Below are positions 25,441 through 34,664 of a stretch of 64,000 nt of DNA, piece by piece. The position numbers and the translations under genes are program-made. Location of the stretch: contig NZ_VOGW01000055.1 in the NCBI RefSeq assembly GCF_007896895.1, positions 1 through 64,000 of the forward strand. Reading direction: 5' to 3'. Numbering within the stretch: the first letter of the stretch is position 1; each line of letters opens with the position of its first letter. Origin of the DNA: Streptomyces misionensis (GTDB taxonomy: Bacteria > Actinomycetota > Actinomycetes > Streptomycetales > Streptomycetaceae). Below the pieces are notes generated by a model. It ran no database searches, was not told the origin of the DNA, and saw only the letters and a program-made list of their open reading frames with translations.

Positions 25441-26294
25441 GCACTACGCCGCTGTTTCTGCAGGTCAACGACCTGCGCGACCGCTGAGCCGGCCCGGGCG
25501 AGGTGCGCATCGAGGGCCTGGCCCACGCCGACGGCCTCCAGCTGGCGCAGGGTGTCGGCGACGTCCTCGTGGTCGTCGGTGAGGAACTGCGCGGCGAAGT
25601 CGATGATGGCGCGGGCGATGCCCTCCACCGCGTCCGGCCCGGCCCGCGCCCAGTTCCGCAGCGAGGTCACGAAGACGCGCCCCAGGGCCTCCAGGGCGAA
25701 GGTGTCCTCGCACGGCTCGCCCGTGTCCGCGCCGGGCAGCGCGGTGACCGGGACGACGATCCGGGTGGCGACGTCGGCGATTAGTTCGGTATTCGCGGTT
25801 CGGTGCCGGCGAACTCGCGGGCGGCGCCGGTGTCGTCGGCCTGGACGGCACCAGTCGCGGCGTGCGCGTCCGTGCCTGCGGAACGGACGCTGTTTCGTTC
25901 CATGTCAGGCGAGGTGAGGGACTTCGCAGAGTGGCGAGTTGCCAGATGGCGACCTATCTGTCGATCCGCGAGAGTCCCGAATTCGAGCTGTCGGCGCGTA
26001 CGAGTGACGGCCGACATAAGCCCAGGGACCCTGTTGCCGCGGTGGTACGTGCTCGTGCCGGTGAAGTTCAACTCGACCGCCCCGGCGTGTGATTGTGCCG
26101 CTCACCGGTTCGGGAATGCGGCCGATCGCCCGGAGCGTGTCCGGCCGCATCCCCCGGACACGACGGGCGTGGACAGAGCGGCGCGGCTCGATCACCCGGG
26201 GCTCCCCGACAGGGCCGTGCAACGGGGGCGGGGCGGGGCCGCCGGAACGCGTCGGCGACCCCGCGGGCCGTCTTCCCGCCTGTCTCTGCCTGGA
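25441..26294. other. Region of unclear remnants
   Basis: No intact gene. On the minus strand from ~25790 to 25480 one frame has good codon bias and reads ELIADVATRIVVPVTALPG, then ARAIIDFAAQFLTDDHEDVA and DTLRQLEAVGVGQALDAHLA. This is a helical protein remnant of unknown family that runs into the pirin fragment. From 25800 to 26290 no frame is convincing. Confidence 0.45.
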
Positions 26295-27470
26295 TCAGCG
26301 GCACAGCGCCGTGTCGACGGCGGCCTCCACCCGCTGGGAGGCCGCATCCGTCGGGGTGGTGGTCACCGCGACGTCGGCGGCACGTCCGTCCTCTGTGACG
26401 CCTCCTCGTGTCCGGTATCCCAGGGCGGTTCCGCCGTGGCCCCAGTAGACGCCGCCGCATGACAGCGGCGTGCTGGTCAGGCCCAGTCCGTAGCGGACGC
26501 CGGGGCCGCGTGCCTCTGCGGGGACGGTGGTGCGCATCTGGGTGAGCTGGGCCGGGGGAAGGAGCTTGCCGCCGAGGAGGGCGGTGTAGAAGCGGTTGAG
26601 GTCGCTGTTGGTGGAAACCAGAGCACCCGCAGACCACGCCATGGACATGTCCATGGCGGTGTAGTCGATCAGAGGTCCGTCGTCCGTTTCCCGTTCATAG
26701 CCCTTGGGGTGGGGTTCACGGATGGTCGTCTCTCCGGGAGTGGGGAAGTAGGTGTGGCGCAGTCCGATGCGGTCGATGATGCGCCGCTTGATCTCCTCGC
26801 CCACAGGGCGGCCGGTGACCTTCTGGATGATCAGGCCCGCGACCAGGTAGTTCGTGTTGCTGTACTCCCACTTCGCGCCCGGGGAGAAGTGGGCCTTCTG
26901 CGCGAGGGCGCCGTCGATCAGGTCGCGTGGTTCGAAGTACCGGTACCGGACGGCGGGAAAGTCCGCGAAGACGGGGGACTCCAGGTATTCGGGCAGGCCG
27001 CTGGTGTGCTGGAGGAGTTGGCGGATGGTGATGTGGCGTCCGTCGATGCCTTCGCCGCGCAGCAGGCCGGGCAGGTAGGTGTCGACGGGGGCGTCGAGGG
27101 CGATCTTCTTCTCGGCGACCAGTTGCAGGGCGACGACGGCCGTGAAGGCCTTGGTGTTGCTGCCGGCCCGTACCTGGCCGTCCTTGGGTACCTTCGCCCC
27201 GGTCTTGAGGTCGCCGACGCCTGCGGTGTAGTGACGTATGCGGCCCTTGCGGTCCGTGACGCTCGCCGACGCGGAGGGTATCCGGTCGTCGGCCACCAGG
27301 GCGTTGAGGCTGCTTTGGACGGTGTCCGGCTTGGCGGCGGAGGCCGCGGGCGGGAACAGTGCGCCGGTGGTCATGACGGCCGCGGTGAGCACGGTCACGG
27401 CCAGCAGGGTCTTACGTCGGCCGCCTCGCGAAAGAGCGGAACGGAACCTCGGCGATACACGTGCGGGCAT
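26295..27470 (-). CDS. Exported serine hydrolase, tandem copy 1
   Basis: A 391-residue secreted class C beta-lactamase/D-Ala-D-Ala carboxypeptidase-like protein. A long Arg-rich signal peptide (to about residue 45, ASAAK) precedes the mature domain. Motifs are GSNTKAF (SxxK), YSNTNY (YxN) and GHGGTALGY (HxG). Members act on D-Ala peptides or related esters in the wall space. ATG 27470 is used; the segment around it is identical to the second copy. The N-terminal ~165 codons are identical in DNA to copy 2 while the C-terminal parts differ, so the pair has been homogenised by conversion or is a fresh hybrid duplication. Confidence 0.88.
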   Translation of the reverse strand: MPARVSPRFRSALSRGGRRKTLLAVTVLTAAVMTTGALFPPAASAAKPDTVQSSLNALVADDRIPSASASVTDRKGRIRHYTAGVGDLKTGAKVPKDGQVRAGSNTKAFTAVVALQLVAEKKIALDAPVDTYLPGLLRGEGIDGRHITIRQLLQHTSGLPEYLESPVFADFPAVRYRYFEPRDLIDGALAQKAHFSPGAKWEYSNTNYLVAGLIIQKVTGRPVGEEIKRRIIDRIGLRHTYFPTPGETTIREPHPKGYERETDDGPLIDYTAMDMSMAWSAGALVSTNSDLNRFYTALLGGKLLPPAQLTQMRTTVPAEARGPGVRYGLGLTSTPLSCGGVYWGHGGTALGYRTRGGVTEDGRAADVAVTTTPTDAASQRVEAAVDTALCR

Positions 27471-27486
27471 GGAACAACTCCTGTCG
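26980..27486. repeat. 507-bp direct repeat, copy 1
   Basis: Reading base by base, this matches 28393-28899 without a visible difference (offset 1413). It covers the 5' ends of both serine hydrolase genes, their starts and 16 bp upstream, then stops sharply on both sides. Confidence 0.88.
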
Positions 27487-27575
27487 TGACAGTGGAGAGC
27501 AAGCGAAGAGGGAGTCGGGTGCGCGCCCTCGGTGACGGCGGCCTGGCGAACGCTCGTGAGCACGGGCCCGCCGGG

Positions 27576-27611
27576 GTGTGGGTCGCCGCTCGCGGGAGCG
27601 GCGACCCACAC
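27576..27611 (-). terminator. Strong hairpin after serine hydrolase copy 2
   Basis: A perfect 16-bp stem GTGTGGGTCGCCGCTC with its complement and a GCGG loop, about 110 bp beyond the stop of the gene ending at 27720. It should stop its transcript before copy 1. Confidence 0.75.
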
Positions 27612-27719
27612 CGTCAAGCGCCGATGGCGGCAGGGGCCCGCCCACCGGCCCGACCCGCCCTCATCGGGCGTCTGCGGCCGCGGCGCGGGAGCGGCGGCCT
27701 TGTCGGGTCAGTGCGGCTT

Positions 27720-28883
27720 TCAGCGGCACAGGGTCGTTTCGACGGCGGTCTGCGCGTGCTGTTCGGTGGCGCTGTCGCCCGGCATGGCGGTCAGTGCGAT
27801 GTTGACCGCACGACCGTCCTCCGTGACACCTCCCAAGGTGGCGTATCCCGGAATGGTGCCGCCATGGCCCCAGTAGACGCCGCCGCACGGCAACGGCGTG
27901 CTCATCAGGCCCAGTCCATAACGGACACCCGGGGCGCCTGCGGGAACGGTGGTGCGCATCTGAGCGAGCTGGGCCGGGGGAAGGAGCTTGCCGTCGAGGA
28001 GGGCGGTGTAGAAGCGGTTGAGGTCGCTGTTGGTGGAGAGCATCGCACCCGCGGCCCAGCCCCAGGACGGGTCGAGTTCGGTGACATCGCGCCAGGGCGA
28101 GTCGGCCGTGTCCCGGTGGTAGCCCTTGGCGTGGGGTTCACGGATGGTCGTCTCTCCGGGAGTGGGGAAGTAGGTGTGGCGCAGTCCGATGCGGTTGACG
28201 ACGCGCCGGTTGATCTCCTCGCCCAGCGGGCGGCCGGTGACCTTCTGGATGATCAGGCCCGCGACCAGGTAGTTCGTGTTGTTGTACTCCCATTTCGCGC
28301 CCGGGGAGAAGTGGGCCTTCTGTGCGAGTGCGCTGTCGAGGAGCTCGCGCGGCTCGTAGTACCTCTGTGGATCCTTGAGGATCGCGCCCTTGTCCAGGTA
28401 TTCGGGCAGGCCGCTGGTGTGCTGGAGGAGTTGGCGGATGGTGATGTGGCGTCCGTCGATGCCTTCGCCGCGCAGCAGGCCGGGCAGGTAGGTGTCGACG
28501 GGGGCGTCGAGGGCGATCTTCTTCTCGGCGACCAGTTGCAGGGCGACGACGGCCGTGAAGGCCTTGGTGTTGCTGCCGGCCCGTACCTGGCCGTCCTTGG
28601 GTACCTTCGCCCCGGTCTTGAGGTCGCCGACGCCTGCGGTGTAGTGACGTATGCGGCCCTTGCGGTCCGTGACGCTCGCCGACGCGGAGGGTATCCGGTC
28701 GTCGGCCACCAGGGCGTTGAGGCTGCTTTGGACGGTGTCCGGCTTGGCGGCGGAGGCCGCGGGCGGGAACAGTGCGCCGGTGGTCATGACGGCCGCGGTG
28801 AGCACGGTCACGGCCAGCAGGGTCTTACGTCGGCCGCCTCGCGAAAGAGCGGAACGGAACCTCGGCGATACACGTGCGGGCAT
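27720..28883 (-). CDS. Exported serine hydrolase, tandem copy 2
   Basis: A 387-residue paralogue with the same signal peptide and motifs: GSNTKAF, YNNTNY (YxN with Ser to Asn at the second position) and GHGGTIPGY. The C-terminal half differs from copy 1 around the acceptor region (KGYHRDTADSPWRDVTEL versus KGYERETDDGPLIDYTAM), so the two may differ in substrate. The gene has its own hairpin terminator downstream. Confidence 0.88.
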   Translation of the reverse strand: MPARVSPRFRSALSRGGRRKTLLAVTVLTAAVMTTGALFPPAASAAKPDTVQSSLNALVADDRIPSASASVTDRKGRIRHYTAGVGDLKTGAKVPKDGQVRAGSNTKAFTAVVALQLVAEKKIALDAPVDTYLPGLLRGEGIDGRHITIRQLLQHTSGLPEYLDKGAILKDPQRYYEPRELLDSALAQKAHFSPGAKWEYNNTNYLVAGLIIQKVTGRPLGEEINRRVVNRIGLRHTYFPTPGETTIREPHAKGYHRDTADSPWRDVTELDPSWGWAAGAMLSTNSDLNRFYTALLDGKLLPPAQLAQMRTTVPAGAPGVRYGLGLMSTPLPCGGVYWGHGGTIPGYATLGGVTEDGRAVNIALTAMPGDSATEQHAQTAVETTLCR

Positions 28884-28899
28884 GGAACAACTCCTGTCG
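28393..28899. repeat. 507-bp direct repeat, copy 2
   Basis: Partner of 26980-27486; see that entry. The identity ends just after CTCCTGTCG upstream of the start codon. Confidence 0.88.
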
Positions 28900-28999
28900 G
28901 GAGGGAACAACATCAGTGGGTCAGGGAGAAGTGGTCGTGGTGTGACGGGCCTGCCGGTGGCTCGGCCTGTTGGTCGCGGCGCAGGAAGGAACGGCCCTC

Positions 29000-29037
29000 C
29001 TCCCGTGCTCCCCGCTCGAGGACGGGGAGCACGGGAG
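29000..29037 (-). terminator. Hairpin after the FtsX ABC operon
   Basis: A perfect 15-bp stem CTCCCGTGCTCCCCG with its complement and loop CTCGAGGA, 19 bp beyond the permease stop at 29056. Confidence 0.78.
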
Positions 29038-29055
29038 AGGCGGGACCCCGTTCCG

Positions 29056-31473
29056 CTACGTGATGCGAGGAGACTTTCGGCGGTGCAGCAGCCGGCGGGC
29101 GGGCAGCATGACGGCTGCCGTGCCGGAGAGGAACACCGTGCCGAGTACGGCCGCGCAGACCGAGGGGGACACCGACAGCGCGGACAGACCGGTCACCGCG
29201 CCGCCGAAGGTCAGCAGCGTCACCGCCGCGACCAGGGAGCCGACGACGGCCCCCGTACCGAGGACGAGGCAGGTCTCCAGCCGCAGCATGGCCAGAACCT
29301 GGCCCCGGGTTGCGCCGATGAGCCGGAGCAGAGCCAGTTCACGACGGCGCGACGCGGTGGCGATGGCCAGTGTGGTCGTGACGCCGATCAGGGTGAACAG
29401 GGAGATCGCCGCGACCGCGATCAGCCCGGGCACGCTTTCCTGGCGGGCTTTCTCGGTGAGAGCCGCACTGTACTGTCCGGCGGACGTGGCACGGGTCCCG
29501 GGGAAGCGGTCGAGCACCGGTCGCAGATCGGCTTCTCCCTTCACCAGGAGGTAGTCGTCGTGGCCCGCGTCGGTGACGTGGCCGGCGACCACATCGTGAG
29601 GCAGCAGGACATCCCCGAAACCCTGGCCCCGGTGGTAGACGGCTACCACCTCGGGGTGGATCCGGGTCCCGTCGCCGAGCCAGAGAGACACGGTCGAACC
29701 GACATCGGCCGGGCCGGCGACGTTCGAACTGAGCGCGACCGTGTTCTTGCCGCGCAGGCCCTTCATCGAGCCCGCCTTCACGCCCGGGTCCAGGTTCGAC
29801 AGCGCGCCCTGCAGCCCTTGGGCGGGCAGGGACTGGAGCTGGTCCGCGACCGACATCACCACGAGGGTGCGCTTCACCGCGGTCACGGTGCCCGGCCCGG
29901 CCGTCTTCTTCACTTCCTGGTACATGGCCCGGGGTACGCCCGGCCCGTCCGAGACGAGGACGTGGTCCGCGCGCAACCCCGCAGCCGCCTGTGTCCGAGT
30001 GGCGTTGACCGCGGTGGTCTGCACGAACAGCTGGCTGGCGCCGAAGGAGAGCGCGAGCGCGATCGGCGTGATGACCGATGCGAGTCGCACGGCCGCGGCT
30101 GTCGCCGTGTCGGTGGCAAGCCGCCCCGAGACCGGGGACAGCAGACGCATGATCGGTCCGAGGACGACGATGCCCGCTCGGGCGATCCAGGGGCCCAGCA
30201 GAGCCGCGGCCCAGATGAGGGAGAGCACGAGTCCGCCCATGGCCGCGGTCGCCACCTGCCCGCCGAACGCGAACGCGGTGGCGGCCGAACCGAGACCGAC
30301 GACCAGGAACACCAGGCCGGTGACCATGCGCCAGCGCGGTAGCCGGGTCGGTTCGGTGGAGGTCTCGCTCAAGGCCTTGGCCGGCCGGATCCCGGAGACG
30401 CGTCGGGCCGCGAGCCAGGCGGAACCGACTGCGGTGAGGACCGCGAGCACCAGGGCACCGATGACGGGCAATGGTCCCAGAGCGAGCCCCAACCCCGGAG
30501 GCAGGGCGCCCTGTTCGGCCATGAAGCGGTGCAGCAGAGTGCCGAGCCCCAGCGACAGCAGACCGCCCAGGAGCGAAGCCGGTACCGCGACCTTGAGTGT
30601 CTCGCGGACGATCACCCGGCGGACCTGCCGGGGGGTGGCACCGATGGCGCGCAGGACGGCGAGCTCGCGGGTCCGGTCCCGTACGGACACGTCCAGGAGA
30701 CCGGTCACGATCAGCAGCACCACCAGGAGGGCGACACCGCCGATCGACGCACAGATGCCGATCAGGTCGAGTCGTGCCGCCGCCACCTCCGGGTTCTCGA
30801 CGTCGCCGCGGTCCGCGCCGGTCGCGACGACGAGACCGGGGGCGGCTGCCCGCAGCGACGGGGCGGATGTCTCCTTCGTGCCGAGCACGACCAGCGCGTC
30901 CGCGTGCCCGGGGCGGCCGCTGAGAGCCTGTGCCGTGCGCTGGCCGAACCAGACGTCGTGGCCCGCGGCGGACCGGCCGGCCACCAGACCGGTGACCCGG
31001 TAGGGCTCCGGCGCCCCGCCGCCGGCCTGCAGGCGGATGGTGTCACCGACGGCCCTGCCGCTGCCGGAGTCCACCGCGACCTCGTGTTCCGCCCGCGGGG
31101 CCCGGCCGGCGCGCAATGCGACAGCGGTGAGTGCGGTCGCGTCCCAGCCGCGGCCGGTCCGCACGGCCCCGTCGGCGGTGACCACCGGCAAGGAGACGTC
31201 CGCGACCACCTCGGTGACGCCCGGTACTTTGCGTACCCGGTCCGCCACCGATACCGGTACCCGGGCCCGTTCCACCAGTGGCCTGGCATCGGTCTGGTCG
31301 TCCCGGACGGTTTCGACGCGCTGGCTCGCGGCGACGACGGCCACGGCGCGCTCATAGCGGTCGACCGATCCGTGCGCCCGTAGCGCGGACTCCAGCAGGA
31401 CCCCGAACGCGCCCGTCAACGCGGCCGCGCACAACAGTGCCGCCGCCACTCCGGCGGCGATCCCACGCCTCAC
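29056..31473 (-). CDS. ABC transporter permease with two FtsX domains
   Basis: An 805-residue MacB/FtsX-type permease. It has an N-terminal membrane helix (GIAAGVAAALLCAAALTGAF), a long extracytoplasmic region, and a first FtsX core around residues 240-430 (GGVALLVVLLIVTGLLDVSV, RELAVLRAIGATPRQVRRVI). Further helices, a second extracytoplasmic region and a second FtsX core at the C-terminus follow (RRRELALLRLIGATRGQVLA). Such permeases act mechanically with their ATPase on lipids, peptides or lipoproteins, often giving resistance to envelope-active antibiotics. GTG 31473 overlaps the ATPase TGA as GTGA, so translation is coupled. It is divergent from the kinase/regulator operon that probably controls it. 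Confidence 0.9.
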   Translation of the reverse strand: MRRGIAAGVAAALLCAAALTGAFGVLLESALRAHGSVDRYERAVAVVAASQRVETVRDDQTDARPLVERARVPVSVADRVRKVPGVTEVVADVSLPVVTADGAVRTGRGWDATALTAVALRAGRAPRAEHEVAVDSGSGRAVGDTIRLQAGGGAPEPYRVTGLVAGRSAAGHDVWFGQRTAQALSGRPGHADALVVLGTKETSAPSLRAAAPGLVVATGADRGDVENPEVAAARLDLIGICASIGGVALLVVLLIVTGLLDVSVRDRTRELAVLRAIGATPRQVRRVIVRETLKVAVPASLLGGLLSLGLGTLLHRFMAEQGALPPGLGLALGPLPVIGALVLAVLTAVGSAWLAARRVSGIRPAKALSETSTEPTRLPRWRMVTGLVFLVVGLGSAATAFAFGGQVATAAMGGLVLSLIWAAALLGPWIARAGIVVLGPIMRLLSPVSGRLATDTATAAAVRLASVITPIALALSFGASQLFVQTTAVNATRTQAAAGLRADHVLVSDGPGVPRAMYQEVKKTAGPGTVTAVKRTLVVMSVADQLQSLPAQGLQGALSNLDPGVKAGSMKGLRGKNTVALSSNVAGPADVGSTVSLWLGDGTRIHPEVVAVYHRGQGFGDVLLPHDVVAGHVTDAGHDDYLLVKGEADLRPVLDRFPGTRATSAGQYSAALTEKARQESVPGLIAVAAISLFTLIGVTTTLAIATASRRRELALLRLIGATRGQVLAMLRLETCLVLGTGAVVGSLVAAVTLLTFGGAVTGLSALSVSPSVCAAVLGTVFLSGTAAVMLPARRLLHRRKSPRIT

Positions 31474-32204
31474 AGCGTGCCCCAACGGGCCAGGACGGCT
31501 GCGGTGGAGGGAGCCGTGAGCTCGTCGACGACGCTGCCCCCGCTCAGGAAGACGACGCTGTCGGCCCAGGCCGCCGCCATCGGGTCGTGAGTGACCAGCA
31601 CGACCGTCTGCCCCATCTCGTCGACCGCGTCGCGCAGCAGTTTCAGGACGTGCTCGGCCGACTTCGGATCGAGCGCGGCGGTCGGCTCGTCGGCGAAGAC
31701 GATCTCCGGGCGGGTGACAAGCGCCCGGGCGACCGCCACACGCTGCTGCTGGCCGCCGGACAGAAGTGCCGGAAGCCGGTCCAAGTGGTCGGCCATCCCC
31801 ACCCGGTGGACGACTTCGTCCAGCCAACGCCTGTCCACCTGGCGGCCGCCGAGCGACAGCGGGAGGGTGATGTTGCGCTCGACATCCATCGAGGGCATCA
31901 GGTTGTAGCCCTGGAAGACGAACCCGATCCGTTCACGGCGCAGCCGGGTCAACTGCGTCTCGCCGAGCCCGCCCATGTCCAGATCCCCGAGCCGCACCGT
32001 TCCGCTGCTGGGCCGGTCGAGGCCGGAGGCGCAGTGAAGGAAGGTGCTCTTGCCCGATCCGGACGGCCCCATGATCGCTGTGAGACTGCCCTTGCGGAAC
32101 CCCCAGCTGACCCGGTCCAGCGCGGTCACCTCGCCGTAGGACCGGGTGACCTCCTCCAGTGACACGGCGAACGGTGTGGCCCGGGTCGTCGTCATCGGTT
32201 GCAT
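31470..32204 (-). CDS. ABC transporter ATP-binding protein (MacB/LolD type)
   Basis: A 244-residue ATPase. It has Walker A GPSGSGKST near residue 47, a Q-loop in FVFQGYNLMPSM, the signature LSGGQQQRVAVARAL, Walker B IVFADEPTAALD and the switch His in VLVTHDP. The RERIGFVFQ..NL wording is typical of ATPases that energise FtsX permeases. It is the first gene of the operon and is coupled to the permease gene. The start is ATG 32204; ATG 32195 (MTTTRATPF) is also possible. Confidence 0.92.
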   Translation of the reverse strand: MQPMTTTRATPFAVSLEEVTRSYGEVTALDRVSWGFRKGSLTAIMGPSGSGKSTFLHCASGLDRPSSGTVRLGDLDMGGLGETQLTRLRRERIGFVFQGYNLMPSMDVERNITLPLSLGGRQVDRRWLDEVVHRVGMADHLDRLPALLSGGQQQRVAVARALVTRPEIVFADEPTAALDPKSAEHVLKLLRDAVDEMGQTVVLVTHDPMAAAWADSVVFLSGGSVVDELTAPSTAAVLARWGTL

Positions 32205-32298
32205 GATGGGTCCTTCGGTTCCCTCGATCGGTCAGAACGAGTACCGAAAGTAATCGCGCAAACCGGGCGGACGGCAGCGGTCTCTCTCCCGAACCGGG

Positions 32299-32338
32299 GG
32301 TGTAGCAGGCTCCACCTGCCAGGTGTAGCGCACACCTG
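32299..32338. promoter_or_regulatory. Double palindrome between ABC operon and two-component operon
   Basis: Two adjoining inverted repeats are present: GGTGTAGCAGGCTCCACC (32299-32316, one mismatch) and CAGGTGTAGCGCACACCTG (32320-32338, perfect 7-bp arms). The first closely matches the palindrome at 34246-34263. Its place between the divergent starts at 32204 and 32375 fits a response-regulator operator. Confidence 0.65.
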
Positions 32339-32374
32339 TGACAAGGGAAGACGCGTGAAGTACCGTCTTGCTCC

Positions 32375-33607
32375 ATGGACCTGAAGGCAAGAGCACTCCA
32401 CAGCCTACGATCCACGCGATACCTGCTGGGTGGCCTGACTACCGCGCTGCCTTCGCTGGCCGGTTACTGCCTGTTGCCGCTGGTCTGCTTCGCATCGCTC
32501 TTCGCGCCGATCCTGCCGTGGGCGGTCCAGCCGTTGCGCGCCTTGACCGATGCCGAACGCCGACGCGCCGAACGCATTCTCGGCCGCCCCGTGCGCCGGC
32601 CCTACCCGGTGCCCGAAGGCAATGCCTACCAGCGCACGCTCCAACTGCTGCGGTTCCCGGGTACCCGCAAGGACGTGACATGGATGCTGGTTCACGGCAC
32701 CGTGGGGCTCGTCCTTCCCGTCCTCGTCCTGGGAGTGCTGTTCAGTCTGCTGCTGACGATCTCCATTCCGCTGTGGTGGTGGACCCTTCCCGGCGGAACC
32801 CTCACCCTCCTCGCGGCGCCCCTCACCACCTGGATGCAGGCGATCGTCCTGTCCGCGGTGTGTGCCTGGGTCCTGAGCGTCCTCTTCTTCTGGCTGGCCC
32901 CCGCCGCCGTGAAGCTGGAGACGTGGATCGCCGAGATCTTGCTCGGCACCTGGACCGGCGCCGGCCGGCGGATCGAGGAACTGACCGCCTCGCGCGCGGG
33001 AGCCCTCCAGGCCCACGAGGCGGAACTCCGCCGGATCGAGCGCGACCTCCACGACGGCACCCAGGCACAACTCGTGGCGGTGGCCATGCGTCTGGCCCTG
33101 GCCGACCGTCGCTTCGACAAGGACCCCCAGAGTTCCAGGAAAATGGTGCTCGAGGCTAGGACCACCGTGGACGAAGCACTTGTCCAACTGCGCACCGTCA
33201 TCCGCGGCATCCACCCGCCGATCCTCTCCGACCGGGGACTGAACGGAGCCATCCGCTCCTTGGCCGCAGGCCGGCCGATTCCCACCACCCTGGATCTGCC
33301 TGAGACCGACCGCCGTCCCCCCGCCGCCGTCGAGGCGGCCGCCTACTTCGTCGTCGCCGAGGCGCTGACCAACATCGCCCGGCACAGCAACGCGAGCCGT
33401 GCTCAGGTGTCGCTCCGGTACGACGGTCCCATGCTGTGCGTCGTCGTGCGGGACGACGGGTGCGGCGGGGCCGCACCCGGCTCCGCCTCGGGCAGCGGAC
33501 TTGCCGGGATACGTCGACGGGTCGCCGCCCTGGACGGTACAACGAGGATCGACAGCCCTGTCGGTTCCGGAACGACAATTGAGGTGGTACTGCCGTGCGG
33601 ATCGTGA
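32375..33607 (+). CDS. Two-component sensor histidine kinase (NarL-type partner)
   Basis: A 410-residue membrane kinase. Residues ~20-190 carry four hydrophobic segments around a short sensor region (LPLVCFASLFAPILPWAV, TVGLVLPVLVLGVLFSLLLT, AIVLSAVCAWVLSVLFFWLA). The HisKA_3 dimerisation helix has the phospho-acceptor His in RRIERDLHDGTQAQ near residue 227. The ATPase domain contains EALTNIARHSNAS (N-box) and DDGCGG..GSGLAGIRRRV (G-boxes). The lack of a large extracellular domain suggests it senses the membrane or its divergent ABC partner. It overlaps the regulator gene by 13 bp. Confidence 0.92.
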   Translation: MDLKARALHSLRSTRYLLGGLTTALPSLAGYCLLPLVCFASLFAPILPWAVQPLRALTDAERRRAERILGRPVRRPYPVPEGNAYQRTLQLLRFPGTRKDVTWMLVHGTVGLVLPVLVLGVLFSLLLTISIPLWWWTLPGGTLTLLAAPLTTWMQAIVLSAVCAWVLSVLFFWLAPAAVKLETWIAEILLGTWTGAGRRIEELTASRAGALQAHEAELRRIERDLHDGTQAQLVAVAMRLALADRRFDKDPQSSRKMVLEARTTVDEALVQLRTVIRGIHPPILSDRGLNGAIRSLAAGRPIPTTLDLPETDRRPPAAVEAAAYFVVAEALTNIARHSNASRAQVSLRYDGPMLCVVVRDDGCGGAAPGSASGSGLAGIRRRVAALDGTTRIDSPVGSGTTIEVVLPCGS

Positions 33608-34230
33608 TCGCGGAGGACAACGTCCTTCTCCGCGAAGGGCTGATTCTGCTCCTGGAGGACGTCGGGCATGAGATCGTGGCCGTCGTGGGAAGCGGGCCCG
33701 AGATTGTCCCCGCCCTGCTGGAACACCGGCCGGACGTGGCCGTGCTGGACGTCCGGCTACCGCCCGGATTCCGCGACGAGGGGCTGCGTGCCGCCATAGA
33801 GGCCCGCAAACTCATTCCCGGCCTGCCGCTCCTGGTGCTCTCCCAGTACGTCGAGGAGAGCTACGCCGCCGAACTGCTCGGACAGGGCGCCTCGGGGATC
33901 GGCTACCTGCTCAAGGACCGTGTGGGCCATATCGAAGAATTCCAGGACGCGCTGGAGCGCATCGCCGCGGGCGGAACGGCGCTGGACCCCGAGGTCGTCT
34001 CCCAGCTGATGAGCCGAAAGGACCCGCTCGACACGCTGTCCCCCCGGGAACGGGAAGTCCTCGGGTTGATGGCGCAGGGACTGGACAACCCCACGATCGC
34101 CGCGACCCTGTTCATCACCGAACGTTCCGTCAGCAAGCACATCGGCAGCATCCTCGCCAAGCTGAATCTGCCGCCGAGCGACAGCGGCAGCCGCCGGGTC
34201 CGCGCGGTGCTCGCCTACCTGAACGCCTGA
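33595..34230 (+). CDS. NarL/LuxR-type response regulator
   Basis: A 211-residue response regulator. The receiver domain has AEDN near residue 7, the phospho-acceptor Asp in VAVLDVRLPPG near residue 52, and a Lys in YLLKDRV. The C-terminal LuxR helix-turn-helix reads LSPREREVLGLMAQGLDN, TIAATLFITERSVSKHIGSI. It starts at GTG 33595 inside the kinase gene, so expression is coupled. Its likely targets are the palindromes at 32299 and 34246. Confidence 0.93.
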   Translation: MRIVIAEDNVLLREGLILLLEDVGHEIVAVVGSGPEIVPALLEHRPDVAVLDVRLPPGFRDEGLRAAIEARKLIPGLPLLVLSQYVEESYAAELLGQGASGIGYLLKDRVGHIEEFQDALERIAAGGTALDPEVVSQLMSRKDPLDTLSPREREVLGLMAQGLDNPTIAATLFITERSVSKHIGSILAKLNLPPSDSGSRRVRAVLAYLNA

Positions 34231-34245
34231 CCTGCGTCGCGCACG

Positions 34246-34263
34246 GGTGTAGCTGGCTACACC
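34246..34263. promoter_or_regulatory. Perfect palindrome after the response regulator gene
   Basis: GGTGTAGC-TG-GCTACACC has perfect 8-bp arms. It matches the site at 32299-32316 in 16 of 18 positions and precedes the small membrane protein gene at 34385. Confidence 0.7.
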
Positions 34264-34384
34264 TCAGGTCCGGGAGGTCGGTCCGATGTGCCGACCGGGG
34301 GCGCAGGGAGAGGGTGGACGGCGTAAGAGATCCCAACCCGGCCGCCCATCCGGCCGCCGGGGCGCACAACAGGAGGAACCCCTG

Positions 34385-34552
34385 GTGAAGCCCGTGCTCT
34401 GGCTGCTGCTCTTCGTCTCCACGGTGGCGGCGGTCTACGTCAGCACCTTCGCCCACTACACCGGCACCATGAGGGTCCTGGCCGGAGTCGGTACCGGCGT
34501 CGTCTTCGTCGGATCGGCGCTGGGACTGTGGCTCACCAGCGCCAAGAAGTGA
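34385..34552 (+). CDS. Small two-helix membrane protein
   Basis: A 55-residue protein starting at GTG 34385 behind an AGGAGG site (34370-34375). It has two predicted membrane helices (VLWLLLFVSTVAAVYVS and VLAGVGTGVVFVGSALGLWL) and a basic end SAKK. It follows the two-component operon and sits behind the same palindrome, so it is probably part of the same regulon. No family was recognised. Confidence 0.7.
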   Translation: MKPVLWLLLFVSTVAAVYVSTFAHYTGTMRVLAGVGTGVVFVGSALGLWLTSAKK

Positions 34553-34573
34553 CCTGTAACGGCGAGAGCACCT

Positions 34574-34614
34574 GAGGAGGGGGTGTCCGGCAGCGAGCCG
34601 GACACCCCCTCCTC
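34574..34614. terminator. Very strong bidirectional hairpin
   Basis: A perfect 18-bp stem GAGGAGGGGGTGTCCGGC with its complement and a 5-nt loop AGCGA, 21 bp after the small membrane protein gene. It closes the regulon and separates it from the mobile-element debris. Confidence 0.85.
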
Positions 34615-34664
34615 ATGCGTGACGCGGGAAGCGGACACCACCTCCTGGCCCAGGTCGGCGTTGA

